Below are positions 27,533 to 36,388 of a DNA stretch of 64,000 nucleotides, one piece after another. The position numbers and the translations under genes are program-made. The stretch covers positions 2,416,501-2,480,500 of the forward strand of contig NZ_CP045384.1 in the NCBI RefSeq assembly GCF_009363615.1, in the 5' to 3' direction. The notes beneath the pieces were generated by a model. It saw only the letters and a list, made by a program, of their open reading frames with translations, made no database searches and was not told the origin of the DNA. This stretch comes from Ruegeria sp. THAF33 (lineage in GTDB: Bacteria > Pseudomonadota > Alphaproteobacteria > Rhodobacterales > Rhodobacteraceae). The first letter of the stretch is position 1; every line of letters starts with the position of its first letter.

Positions 27533-27848
27533 CGGAGCGAAACGGCTTGAGATTTATGGTTGAAACAGGTCGCCGTTGTTAACGTTTTTTGGTTCCACGG
27601 TAACGTTGATAGCGGCAGGTAGAGCGGCTTATTCGCTGTACACGCAGCGGCCCAAGCGACCGAAGACAACGCAGGTAGATTAGTGTCGAACGATAAGGCG
27701 GACTGGAAAACACAGGGAAGGCGCAAAACGATGTCCAGGAGTATGCAACAGCGATGGATGGATTGCCTTGGTCGCAGTCGGCACCTTTCTTCAGGCTATC
27801 CCTACAGCGTTAGCGCTGCTTTAATAAGTTCACAATAAGGAGCAAAAC

Positions 27849-28466
27849 ATGATCGAGTTTAGCATTATTGCGTTGTCAGGACTTTGCCTTCTTTTTGCGG
27901 CTCGTCAACTTGGTCTCGCAGAAGGCAAATGTGAAGCCGCACGCCGCCTTCGCTATACCTTAGTTGTCTTGATACTCTGGCCACCCGCGGCCACCCTGGC
28001 CCAATCACAGGAAGAAATCAGCGTAGCGAAAGCGACACTGTCTAGCCTACAGGGTATTTCTTTCAACAATAACACAGAGTATTGCGGCTACCTTGCATAT
28101 GATCCGGCCGGGAAACTTGTTGCTACTCCTGCTCAACGTGGCGACAACAAAAGCTGCGTTTGGGATCAAGCAGAAAATGGTTTGGTGCTTGTTTTATCTT
28201 ACCACACGCACGGGAGGTTCGACCCGGAATATAGTTCGGAAGTTCCAAGCGTTGCAGACATTGAGGCCGATGAAGACGAGGGCATCGACGGCTTTGTGTC
28301 AACTCCGGGTGGACGTTTGTGGTACGTCGATACGGAGCGAATGGAAGTGAGACAAATCTGCGATATCGGATGTTTGCCAAAAGACCCTGGTTTCGTTCCG
28401 GGTTTGGAAGGGGAAATCTCATCGGTTTACTCTTATGAAGATCTTCTCGAATACGAGAGTGACTAG
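27849..28466 (+). CDS. DUF4329 protein with a JAMM-like residue pattern
   Basis: 205 residues. Two hydrophobic segments at the N-terminus (about 5-18 and 38-51, the latter ending A-T-L-A-Q) suggest membrane anchoring or export. The body matches DUF4329: Glu77-Tyr-Cys-Gly-Tyr-Leu, S-Y-H-T-H-G with His119 and His121, then Ser134-Val-Ala-Asp137, and the T-P-G-G-R-L-W-Y-V-D strand. Glu, HxH and SxxD in that order are what JAB/MPN (JAMM) zinc isopeptidases use, so a metal-dependent hydrolase is possible; that link is inference. AAGGAG lies ahead of the ATG. It stands alone, with no neighbouring secretion genes or obvious immunity partner. Confidence 0.75.
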   Translation: MIEFSIIALSGLCLLFAARQLGLAEGKCEAARRLRYTLVVLILWPPAATLAQSQEEISVAKATLSSLQGISFNNNTEYCGYLAYDPAGKLVATPAQRGDNKSCVWDQAENGLVLVLSYHTHGRFDPEYSSEVPSVADIEADEDEGIDGFVSTPGGRLWYVDTERMEVRQICDIGCLPKDPGFVPGLEGEISSVYSYEDLLEYESD

Positions 28467-29341
28467 TTGGGGCAAGGAGCCCACGAAACCGTTACCTTGC
28501 CACGATACTGAAGACTACAAGTAAGAGGATCCGAGGAAGAGAGCGGTTGACACTCGCGTGAACGGTTCTTTTCCCCTCGGGTTTTCCTGCGCTGATAACA
28601 CTCGGTCTTCTTGCTCTTGCGAAGACTGAAGGCCAATCACCATCGGTGAGGAAACTGAAGCTATGTTGGCGTCCCACCCATCCGAAGTGCTGTGTGTAAG
28701 GCGGGATGGGTCACTAGCTGCCTTTGCGACATTTTCTTCGATCCTCGCGCAGCAAGTCGCAGACGGCGCAGTTCGGACGTTCAGTTCCGCTGGGTGAAAA
28801 GGGAAAACGCCGACAAAGTGAAATTTCGCAGCGGCTGGGTCAATCTCAGCACTGGTAATCTTCACAAAGTCTTGCCGCATGGATAATGGGCCGACAAAAC
28901 TTGTGCTCATTCATAGATCGCCGCGAGTTATCCTTGGCTCTGTCCGGGCTCTTTCTTCTATCCGTTCTTCACCAGTTGTGGACGTTCATCAGTTGTCATT
29001 GTCCAATAGATTGCCAGATCGAAAGATCATATCTGGTCGAGGAGCACGTCTGTGGATCTGTACAACGCTTTTTCTATGCCGTCCGAGGCCTCTAAAGCTT
29101 GGAGGTGTACGTCTTGCAGCTTGCAGTTGTCGAGGAAAATCGCGTTGTCCAGCGTTACCGCCAAACCAGCAGCTTGATAATCCACACCGAGCACTACGCT
29201 ACTGGATTCCTTAAGTGATCCATTTTGAATCATTTTTCCTTCCAATTGGTTTTGAAAACCCAAGTGGTGGTAATGACGGCAGGGCAACCTAAAGACAGAA
29301 CATGAATTGCTTCTGAAATCAGATGTTGGACTTGAGAGATT
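28467..29341. other. Accessory intergenic region, no confident gene
   Basis: About 870 bases before tRNA-Met. Several short frames on both strands (for example 28515-28910 reverse and 28879-29214 forward) overlap each other without ribosome sites or recognised domains. The segment looks like decayed sequence; no intact repeat ends or insertion sequence were found. Confidence 0.4.
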
Positions 29342-29418
29342 TGGTAGCGGAGGAGGGACTTGAACCCCCGACACGCGGATTATGATTCCGCTGCTCTAAC
29401 CAACTGAGCTACTCCGCC
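29342..29418 (-). tRNA. tRNA-Met, elongator (anticodon CAT)
   Basis: Complete reverse-strand cloverleaf: acceptor GGCGGAG/CTCCGCT, D arm with loop AGTTGGTTA, anticodon stem GCGGA/TCCGC with loop ATCATAA, T arm GGGGG-TTCAAGT-CCCTC, encoded CCA. Pair 1-72 is G-T. The initiator signature (three G-C pairs in the anticodon stem, unpaired 1-72) is absent, and it does not look like the lysidine tRNA-Ile. It bounds the accessory region on the right. Confidence 0.93.
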
Positions 29419-29490
29419 TTGAGTGAGAGGCGATTTAAGCGAGGGGCCCGGGAGGGTCAAGAGGGAAATCAACCAACCTCAAGATTTCTT

Positions 29491-30477
29491 TCACGCCTGC
29501 TCTGATGGCTTGTCCTGCAAGGATGTCTGGGGGGATGTGGTCGCTTCGGTCATCCTGCGGATGAAGGCGGCACAGATTTCGGGCTCTGTGATCGGAATCA
29601 TGTGGCCGAACCCGTCCAGCTCTTCGTAACTCAGCCCGAATTCGGTCATTGTCGGCCCGTGCAGCGGCGGCGACAGTATCGCGTCCTGGCGGCCATACAA
29701 GATGCCCCCTGGGACGGTCAGATTCGGATAGCGCGCGACCTGCGCGTTGATACTGGCATCGACGCCGGCAACGTCCTGAGAGGCCGTGACAAAGGCGGAA
29801 GGTCGCAGGCCAAGCGCGCCACCTGCCCGGTCCAGAAAGTCATCAGGCGGGGTTTCCGGGTCAAACGCGGCACTTAACGTGTGCGGCGCGGTTTTGGACG
29901 CAAGGGGAACGGCAAGCGTGTTGCCGATCAGGCTGCGCATCCATTCGGAGCGGATCTCGAGCGGTTTGAAGATCGCCGGGGTTTCGGGCAGTTTATGCGT
30001 CAGCGGCGCCAGCAGCGCCAGACCAGCGACCCGGGCCGGGTGGTCAAGTGCCATCGCCAGTGAAACCGCGCCCCCCAGTGAATGGCCGACCAGAACGGCG
30101 CGGTCCACGCCTTTTTTGTCCAGAAACTCGGCAATCATGCCAGCCTGGTGGGGCAATTGCGCCAGCTCGGCCGTATCGCGCGTTGAATACCCGCATCCCG
30201 GCCGGTCCAGCGCGATAACGTGGTAATCGTCGGCCAGAAGATCCACCAGCGCATAGGTAAAGTGCTGTAACTGCCCGGCCAAGCCGTGGATCATAACGAT
30301 GGTCTGCGCCTCGGGGTTTCCCTTTTCCACATAGTGGATGCTGCCGCCGCGAACGGGTGTGATCTGACCTAGCTGCGGCACGGTTTCAAGACCGCGGCGG
30401 GTAATCTTCCGTGTCCACAGGTTCATGACAAACAGGAAGGCGACAAAAACGGCGATTACGATCAGAACGGTTGTCAT
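29491..30477 (-). CDS. Membrane-anchored alpha/beta hydrolase
   Basis: 328 residues. An N-terminal hydrophobic segment (VLIVIAVFVAFLFVMNLW) probably anchors it in the membrane. The hydrolase fold shows the oxyanion HGLAG loop (MIHGLAG), nucleophile GHSLGG (Ser in VLVGHSLGGAVS), the acid in G-R-Q-D-A-I region and the late His in GFGHMIP. The ATG abuts the stop of the monooxygenase gene directly upstream, so the two form one transcription unit. A hydrolase behind a Baeyer-Villiger enzyme would open the ester or lactone made by it; that pairing is inferred from position. Confidence 0.85.
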   Translation of the reverse strand: MTTVLIVIAVFVAFLFVMNLWTRKITRRGLETVPQLGQITPVRGGSIHYVEKGNPEAQTIVMIHGLAGQLQHFTYALVDLLADDYHVIALDRPGCGYSTRDTAELAQLPHQAGMIAEFLDKKGVDRAVLVGHSLGGAVSLAMALDHPARVAGLALLAPLTHKLPETPAIFKPLEIRSEWMRSLIGNTLAVPLASKTAPHTLSAAFDPETPPDDFLDRAGGALGLRPSAFVTASQDVAGVDASINAQVARYPNLTVPGGILYGRQDAILSPPLHGPTMTEFGLSYEELDGFGHMIPITEPEICAAFIRRMTEATTSPQTSLQDKPSEQA

Positions 30478-31950
30478 TCAGTTTTCTCCATTGCCAAGGG
30501 CGGCGGGTCTGTATTGCTCCAACCCTGATTGTGCCATGCGTTTCTGAAACTCGGCAACGGTGCCTGGCCACAAGGTCGTGTTTCGGCCTTCCGCATCCAT
30601 GTACCAGGATGTACAGCCCCCGGCCTGCCAGACGCCTTCCGCGTGGCGGTCGTGCATTTCCCGTATGAACGCCGCCTGTTTGGCGGCGTCAGGAGTGATC
30701 GCGGACAGCCCTTCGCGCTGCATCTCGCTCAGGACCCGGCCAATATGGCCAACCTGGGCCTCGATCATCAGCACGACCGAGTTGTGCCCCAGCCCGGTAT
30801 GCGGCCCCAGAAGCAGGAAGAAATTTGGAAAACCCGCAACTGCGGTACCCAGATGCGCGCACATGCCATCCGACCAGGCAGAGCGCAGCGTCAGCCCGCC
30901 TGTTCCGGTAATGTCCAGACGTTCGACCACGTCGGTTACGTGAAACCCGGTGCCCCAGATCAAGACATCCGCCTTGGTCCGGGTGCCATCCGCCGCGATG
31001 ACCGTGTCGCCTTCGATACGGGCGACGCCCTTCGGAACAACACTGACATCGTCGCGGGCCAGGGTCGGGTACCAATCGTTCGAACTCAGGATACGTTTGC
31101 AGCCGATCCGGTAGTCGGGGGTCAGACTCCGCCGTTCGGCCGGATCGGTGATGGCGCGCTCCAATGCCTTTCGCCACATTTTCAAGGCAAAATTCACCGC
31201 GCGTTCCTCACCGCGAAACACGCGGTGGCGAAATTCGAAGATCATGAATATCAGCTTGCGCCGAATGCGGGGCAAAATGGGAAACCGGGCGTAAAGGCTG
31301 CGCACCCAGGGCGCAATCGGACCATCCGGACGCGGCATCACGTAAGGCGCACTGCGTTGAAAGATCGTGACGTGGCCTGCAATCTTGGCGATCTCGGGTA
31401 CAAACTGAACGGCGGATGCGCCGGTTCCAACGACCGCCACGCGCTTGCCGGTCAGATCGACATCGTGATTCCATTCGGCCGAGTGGAAACTGGGCCCCGA
31501 AAAACTGTCGGCGCCGGGGATATCCGGGATGCTGGGATAATGAAGTGCACCAATGGCCGAGACCAGAAACCGCGCCGACCAGTACTGGCCATCCATCGTT
31601 TCAACTTGCCATCGCGTTCCATCCCACCTGGCCGATTTCAGCTCCTGCCGGAAATGGCACAGGTCATACAACCCTTCCCGACGCGCGACATTTTGCAGAT
31701 AAGCTTGGATTTCCGCGCCACCGGCATATGCGCGGCTCCAATGCGGGTTGAGATGGGTCGCCATGGAATACAGATGCGACGGCACATCACAGGCGACACC
31801 GGGATAGGTATTTTCGCGCCATGTCCCCCCGATATCATCGGCCTTTTCCAAAATCGCGATATCCTTGATGCCGCTCTTGCGTGCCTCAAGCGCCATCGTC
31901 AGCCCGGCAAACCCGGCGCCGACGATCAGCATCTGTGTTCTGTGGTGCAT
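30478..31950 (-). CDS. Flavin monooxygenase, type I Baeyer-Villiger-like
   Basis: 490 residues with FAD site GAGFAG (11-16), NADPH site GTGASA (175-180) and both type I Baeyer-Villiger motifs: G-G-x-W-x4-Y-P-G-x3-D (41-55) and F-S-G-P-S-F-H-S-A-E-W (150-160). The residue after the last Trp is Asn161 where P or D is usual. These enzymes turn ketones into esters or lactones with NADPH and oxygen. Substrate unknown. The downstream hydrolase gene begins right at the stop. The frame ends 226 bases from the divergent MttB-like gene. Confidence 0.87.
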   Translation of the reverse strand: MHHRTQMLIVGAGFAGLTMALEARKSGIKDIAILEKADDIGGTWRENTYPGVACDVPSHLYSMATHLNPHWSRAYAGGAEIQAYLQNVARREGLYDLCHFRQELKSARWDGTRWQVETMDGQYWSARFLVSAIGALHYPSIPDIPGADSFSGPSFHSAEWNHDVDLTGKRVAVVGTGASAVQFVPEIAKIAGHVTIFQRSAPYVMPRPDGPIAPWVRSLYARFPILPRIRRKLIFMIFEFRHRVFRGEERAVNFALKMWRKALERAITDPAERRSLTPDYRIGCKRILSSNDWYPTLARDDVSVVPKGVARIEGDTVIAADGTRTKADVLIWGTGFHVTDVVERLDITGTGGLTLRSAWSDGMCAHLGTAVAGFPNFFLLLGPHTGLGHNSVVLMIEAQVGHIGRVLSEMQREGLSAITPDAAKQAAFIREMHDRHAEGVWQAGGCTSWYMDAEGRNTTLWPGTVAEFQKRMAQSGLEQYRPAALGNGEN

Positions 31951-32176
31951 GAGTGAGTGCCTTCTGAAACAACCCTGCGTTTATCTGTTGCAGATGTATG
32001 CACTTGCCTGGCTGTGAAGTAGGTCACACAGGTAACAATGACCCGGCGTCTTTTCGTTACGCAGGGACAAAATTATTTGGAATGACCCGTGTCGCTTATT
32101 GCAAGCACATATCGCAATCAGAGAGGTGGTTGCACCGCGAATCCGTCAGTTTGTTTCAAAATTGGAGGATTGCCCC

Positions 32177-33724
32177 TTGACCACTCGCACTGCCACGCGT
32201 TCCGGCGGACGTTCTGCCCGCCGCGCCAAACGCACCGCTCCGAATTTCGACATGCTGCCGGGCCTGACCCGAGGCATCCCGCTATGCGAGGTCATGGACG
32301 CAACCCAGGTTGAGCGTATCGACAATGCGGCGATGGACATTCTGGAAAATGTCGGCGTTCAGTTCCGCGACCCCATCGCGCTGAAAGACTGGAAAAAAGC
32401 CGGAGCCAAGGTTGACGGCGAACTGGTCTATCTGGACCGCAATATGGTGCGCGAGCTGATCTCGACCATTCCGGCGCAGTTCACCTATCACGCGCGTGAT
32501 CCGAAAAAGAACCTTGCACTGGGCGGCAAGCACGCGATCTTCGTGCCGATGACCGGCGCGCCATTCCTGCGCGATCTGGACGATGTACGCCGCAACCCGA
32601 CGCTGGATGATCTGGCGATGTTCCACAAGCTGTCGCACATGATGCCGGCGCTGCACAGCTCGGCCCATCACATTGTCGAGCCCTACGACCACCCGATCAG
32701 CCAGCGGCACCTGCGCATCACCTATTCGTCGATGAAATACTCGGACAAGACCTTCATGGGCATGACCACTTCGCCCAGGAATGCCGAGGATGTGATGGAT
32801 ATGTGCGATATCCTGTTCGGCGAAGGGTTCATTGACGATCATCCGGTCACCACCGGCAACTGCAACGGCAACAGCCCTCTGGTGTGGGACGAAACCATGC
32901 TGGGTGCGATGCGGGCCTTCTGCCGCCGCAATCAGCCGGTTCTGTGCTCGCCCTTTGTGCTGGGTGGCGCAAACACCCCGGCATCGGTGCCCGCGACCGT
33001 GGCGCAGCTGACCGCCGAGGCGCTTTCGGCGCTGGCCTATACGCAGGTGATCCGCAAGGGCTGTCCTGCGATCTGGGGGCATTACCTGTCGACCGTTTCG
33101 ATGAAATCCGGCGCGCCGATGGCCGGCACGCCCGAGATCAGCCTTATGAACTTCATGATCGGCCAGATGGCGCGCTTTTACGACGTACCATGGCGCACTT
33201 CGAACACTCTGGGTGGGGCCAAGACCTTTGATGCACAGGCCGGGTACGAATCCGCCACGACGCTCAGCGCGGTCATTCACGCCGGGGCCAACTATATCTG
33301 GCATTCGGCAGGCTGGAACGAGGCGGGCATGCATTGTTCGGTCGCCAAGTTCATCGTCGACGCCGAACAATGCGCGATGGCTTACCGGATGGCGGAAGGT
33401 CCAAAGTGGCACGATTTCGATCAGGCCCTGGCAGCGGTTCCGGATGTGGGGCCCGGCGGGCATTATCTGGGTCATCCGCACACGCAGGACAACTTTCAAA
33501 CCGCGTTCTTTATGCCGGAGCTGTTCGACAACAACTCGATCGAACAATGGGTCGCCGAAGGCGAAGTTGAGATCACCGAACGCGCCCTGAAACATGCACA
33601 GAAACTATTGGCCGAATATGAAGAACCAAAGCTGGACGAGGCCAGGAACGAGGCCCTTCTGGACTATATCGCCCGCCGCGAAAGGGAAATCCCGGCGGCG
33701 GACGAGTTGAACCAAACATACTGA
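32177..33724 (+). CDS. MttB-family (trimethylamine-type) methyltransferase, non-pyrrolysine
   Basis: 515 residues of the trimethylamine-methyltransferase MttB superfamily: L-P-G-L-T-R-G-I-P near the start, N-V-G-V-Q-F-R-D, F-V-P-M-T-G-A-P, T-T-G-N-C-N-G-N-S-P-L and the H-S-A-G-W-N-E-A-G region of the barrel. There is no in-frame amber codon, so it is the non-pyrrolysine type, whose studied members demethylate quaternary amines such as betaines and pass methyl to a corrinoid protein. TTG at 32177 is chosen because GGAGG lies eight bases ahead; ATG at 32099 lacks such a site. No corrinoid protein gene is nearby. Followed by a strong terminator and an HpbD-like gene, which suggests a betaine substrate. 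Confidence 0.85.
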   Translation: MTTRTATRSGGRSARRAKRTAPNFDMLPGLTRGIPLCEVMDATQVERIDNAAMDILENVGVQFRDPIALKDWKKAGAKVDGELVYLDRNMVRELISTIPAQFTYHARDPKKNLALGGKHAIFVPMTGAPFLRDLDDVRRNPTLDDLAMFHKLSHMMPALHSSAHHIVEPYDHPISQRHLRITYSSMKYSDKTFMGMTTSPRNAEDVMDMCDILFGEGFIDDHPVTTGNCNGNSPLVWDETMLGAMRAFCRRNQPVLCSPFVLGGANTPASVPATVAQLTAEALSALAYTQVIRKGCPAIWGHYLSTVSMKSGAPMAGTPEISLMNFMIGQMARFYDVPWRTSNTLGGAKTFDAQAGYESATTLSAVIHAGANYIWHSAGWNEAGMHCSVAKFIVDAEQCAMAYRMAEGPKWHDFDQALAAVPDVGPGGHYLGHPHTQDNFQTAFFMPELFDNNSIEQWVAEGEVEITERALKHAQKLLAEYEEPKLDEARNEALLDYIARREREIPAADELNQTY

Positions 33725-33742
33725 TCCACACTCCCCGTACTT

Positions 33743-33773
33743 GCCCACCCGTCATCCGGGTGGGCCCTTTTTT
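33743..33773 (+). terminator. Rho-independent terminator after the MttB-family gene
   Basis: A perfect 9-pair stem GCCCACCCG (33743-33751) with CGGGTGGGC (33757-33765), loop of five bases, then CC and TTTTTT. It separates the MttB-family gene from the HpbD-like gene 24 bases further on, so read-through or a separate promoter is needed for the latter. Confidence 0.88.
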
Positions 33774-33796
33774 CCGGTCAAGACACGTAAGCCAAG

Positions 33797-34900
33797 ATGA
33801 AGATCGCCGAACTGCATATCTACAGCCACGACCTGCCGGTCAAAAACGGACCCTATACTATGGCCAACGCTCAGGTCTGGGCGCTGGATACCACGCTGGT
33901 CAAAATCGTGTCGGACAACGGTCTGATCGGCTGGGGCGAGACCTGCCCGGTTGGCCCGACCTACGCCGAGGCGCACGCCGCCGGGGCGCGCGCCGCTCTG
34001 GTCGAAATGGCCCCGGGCCTGATCGGAACAGAGGTCCTGCCTCTGGCCTTGCATCGCCGGATGGATGGGCTGTTGAACGGTCATGGCTATGCCAAGGCGA
34101 CCATCGACATTGCGGTGCACGACCTGCTTGGCAATCACTTGGGTGTTCCGGTTTCCGATTTGCTGGGCGGAGCGGTTTCGGACAAGGTGCCGTCCTATTT
34201 TGCCACGGGCGTCGGTGCACCCGACGACATCGCGAAACTGGCTGCCGAGAAAATGGCCGAAGGCTACCCGCGTCTGCAAATCAAGGTCGGAGGCCGCCCG
34301 GTCGAGGTCGACATCGAAACCATTCGAAAGGTTTGGGACGTGGTCAAAGGATCGGGTATTCGTCTGGCCGTTGACGGCAACCGGGGCTGGACCACACGAG
34401 ACGCCCTGCGGGTCAGCCGCGAGTGCCCCGAAATCCCCTTCATCATGGAACAGCCTTGCAACACAATCGAAGATCTCAGGAAGATCCGGCCTCAGGTCAC
34501 GCATGGCATCTATATGGATGAAAACAGCACCAGCCTGAACACCGTGATCTCGGCTGCGGGCACCGGTCTGGTCGACGGGTTCGGCATGAAGGTCACCCGC
34601 ATCGGCGGCCTGCATCCGATGCGCGCCTTCCGCGACATCTGCGAGGCGCGCAACCTGCCCCATACCTGCGATGACAGCTGGGGCGGGGATATCATCGCCG
34701 CTGCATGTACCCATATCGGTGCAACCGTTCGGCCCGACCTGCTGGAAGGCGTCTGGCTGGCTGCGCCATATATCGAAGGCAACTACGATCCCGAAAACGG
34801 CATCCGGATCGAGGCCGGGCATATCGCGCTGCCAACCGGGCCGGGGCTGGGCGTGGTTCCTGATGAAAGCCTGCTCGGCACACTTGTCGCATCATTCTAA
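33797..34900 (+). CDS. hpbD: 4-hydroxyproline betaine 2-epimerase-like enolase-superfamily enzyme
   Basis: 367 residues of the mandelate-racemase/muconate-lactonizing group. Acid/base lysines K163 (LQIKVGG) and K265 ([10 protein letters not shown]) and metal ligands D193, E218 and D241 are all present. The N-terminal text [20 protein letters not shown] and the residues D292 and W320 agree, from memory, with the characterised Pelagibaca bermudensis HpbD, where Trp320 faces the quaternary ammonium. That enzyme epimerises trans-4-hydroxy-L-proline betaine and proline betaine at C2. Neighbours that handle methyl groups, amines, aldehydes and a DHDPS-type substrate fit a betaine catabolic locus. 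Specificity is inferred. Confidence 0.82.
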   Translation: MKIAELHIYSHDLPVKNGPYTMANAQVWALDTTLVKIVSDNGLIGWGETCPVGPTYAEAHAAGARAALVEMAPGLIGTEVLPLALHRRMDGLLNGHGYAKATIDIAVHDLLGNHLGVPVSDLLGGAVSDKVPSYFATGVGAPDDIAKLAAEKMAEGYPRLQIKVGGRPVEVDIETIRKVWDVVKGSGIRLAVDGNRGWTTRDALRVSRECPEIPFIMEQPCNTIEDLRKIRPQVTHGIYMDENSTSLNTVISAAGTGLVDGFGMKVTRIGGLHPMRAFRDICEARNLPHTCDDSWGGDIIAAACTHIGATVRPDLLEGVWLAAPYIEGNYDPENGIRIEAGHIALPTGPGLGVVPDESLLGTLVASF

Positions 34901-34903
34901 GAA

Positions 34904-35647
34904 ATGGATGACGTTATGAACCTGAAAGGAAAATCGGCTCTGGTCACTGGCGCGGCTGGCGGCATCGGGGCGTCAATCGTTCAACGCCTGCGCAACGCCG
35001 GGGCGCGGGTCGCCGTCGCCGACCGGGCTGTCGATGCCATCGAGGCCGAGGCATATCTGCCCGGTGATCTGCTTGTTCCCGAATATGCAGACCAGCTGCC
35101 CGGCGCAGCCGCGTCCGCATTGGGCGGGCTTGACATCGTGATCAACAATGCGGGCGTCATCACGCGCGGGTCGGTCACGGATACGACTGATGCGGATTGG
35201 TCTCTGTCATTGGGTGTCAATGTCGAAGCCCCGTTCCGCATTTGCCGTGCGGCAATTCCGATCATGGCGGACGCCGGCGGCGGGGCCATCGTCAACACCG
35301 CGTCTTGCTGGGGGCTGCGCCCCGGCCCCAATCATGCGGTCTATTGCATGACCAAGGCGGCCATCGCGTCCCTGACCCAGTGCATGGGCATGGATCACGC
35401 CCATCAGGGTATCCGCATCAACGCCGTTTGCCCGAACGAGGTGAATACCCCGATGCTGCGATCAGGCTTTGAAAAGCGCGGCTTTGACCCCGATACAGCC
35501 GTGGCCGAACTGGGCCGGACCGTGCCGCTGGGCCGGATCGCCGAGCCCGATGACATCGCCGATGTCATCATGTTCCTTGTCTCGGACGCGTCGCGTTATG
35601 TTTGCGGCACGCTCGTCGAGGTCAACGGAGGGAAACCGGTATCATGA
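34904..35647 (+). CDS. Short-chain dehydrogenase/reductase
   Basis: 247-residue classical SDR. Cofactor loop GAAGGIGASI, NNAG, catalytic Ser in NTASCWG and Y-x3-K in YCMTKA are present. The acidic residue after the second strand (V-A-D-R) favours NAD. It starts 3 bases after the epimerase stop, and its stop overlaps the next SDR by 4 bases (ATGA). ATG at 34916 is an alternative start. Substrate unknown; probably an oxidation or reduction step of the same pathway. Confidence 0.86.
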   Translation: MDDVMNLKGKSALVTGAAGGIGASIVQRLRNAGARVAVADRAVDAIEAEAYLPGDLLVPEYADQLPGAAASALGGLDIVINNAGVITRGSVTDTTDADWSLSLGVNVEAPFRICRAAIPIMADAGGGAIVNTASCWGLRPGPNHAVYCMTKAAIASLTQCMGMDHAHQGIRINAVCPNEVNTPMLRSGFEKRGFDPDTAVAELGRTVPLGRIAEPDDIADVIMFLVSDASRYVCGTLVEVNGGKPVS

Positions 35648-36378
35648 AACGGTTCGACGGAAAGGTGGCACTGATCACTGGCGGGCGCAGCGGCATCGGC
35701 AAGGCCATTGCCCGGCGTTTGCACGACGAAGGCGCACGGGTCTTTACCGCCCAACGTGGTGAGGACACCGAATTTCACGGCATCGCTGCTGATTTCACCC
35801 TTCCCGACAGCCCGGCACAGGTGGTCGGCGAAGTGATCGCGAAAGCCGGGCGTCTGGACGTGCTGGTCAACAACGCGGGCATGATGCAGGAAGCCTCGGT
35901 CGAGGGAATGAGCCTTGAGGACTGGCATCTCAACCTGACGGTGAACCTGACCGCCCCGTTCCTGATGATCAAAGCCGCGCTGCCGCATCTGCGCGACACC
36001 AAGGGCGCTATCGTCAACACCGGATCCATCGAAGGGTTGGGCAGCAATCCCGGTCATGCCGCCTATTGCGCATCAAAGGCAGGCTTGCACGGCCTGACCC
36101 GCGCCGTAGCCGTGGATCACGGGGGCGAAGGTATCCGCTGCAACGCCGTCGCGCCCGGTTGGATCGATACCGAATTGAACGAGGATTTCATCGAATCCAT
36201 GCCCGACCCGTCCGCATTCCGTCGCGACATCGCCAAGATCCACCCGGTGGCCCGAACAGGGCGGTCTGAAGAAGTTGCCGCGCTCGTCGCGTTTCTGGCG
36301 TCCGGGGATGCGGGTTTCATCACCGGGCAGGTCTATACGGTGGACGGTGGGCGCATGGCCAAGCTGAGCTTGCCCTGA
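35644..36378 (+). CDS. Short-chain dehydrogenase/reductase
   Basis: 244-residue classical SDR with GGRSGIGKAI, NNAGMM, catalytic Ser in NTGSIEG and Y-x3-K in YCASKA. The start at 35644 overlaps the preceding SDR; an upstream in-frame ATG (35602) would lie inside that gene. The two SDRs are only moderately alike, so they are not a recent duplication. It ends 10 bases before the convergent oxidase gene. Confidence 0.87.
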   Translation: MKRFDGKVALITGGRSGIGKAIARRLHDEGARVFTAQRGEDTEFHGIAADFTLPDSPAQVVGEVIAKAGRLDVLVNNAGMMQEASVEGMSLEDWHLNLTVNLTAPFLMIKAALPHLRDTKGAIVNTGSIEGLGSNPGHAAYCASKAGLHGLTRAVAVDHGGEGIRCNAVAPGWIDTELNEDFIESMPDPSAFRRDIAKIHPVARTGRSEEVAALVAFLASGDAGFITGQVYTVDGGRMAKLSLP

Positions 36379-36388
36379 CGCCCACACG

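Larger units (their letters stand above)
26770..27848. other. Gene-poor accessory region with paired GC hairpins
   Basis: About 1.1 kb between the HExxH protein and the DUF4329 protein. It holds two similar GC-rich hairpins (27075-27116 and 27199-27232, see the terminator entry) and a small membrane-type frame at 27362-27532. Other short frames lack support. Confidence 0.45.

Noticed and set aside
28515..28910. 131-codon reverse frame upstream of tRNA-Met
   Set aside because: Low-complexity Ser/Ala text with no family resemblance; likely chance frame in decayed DNA.
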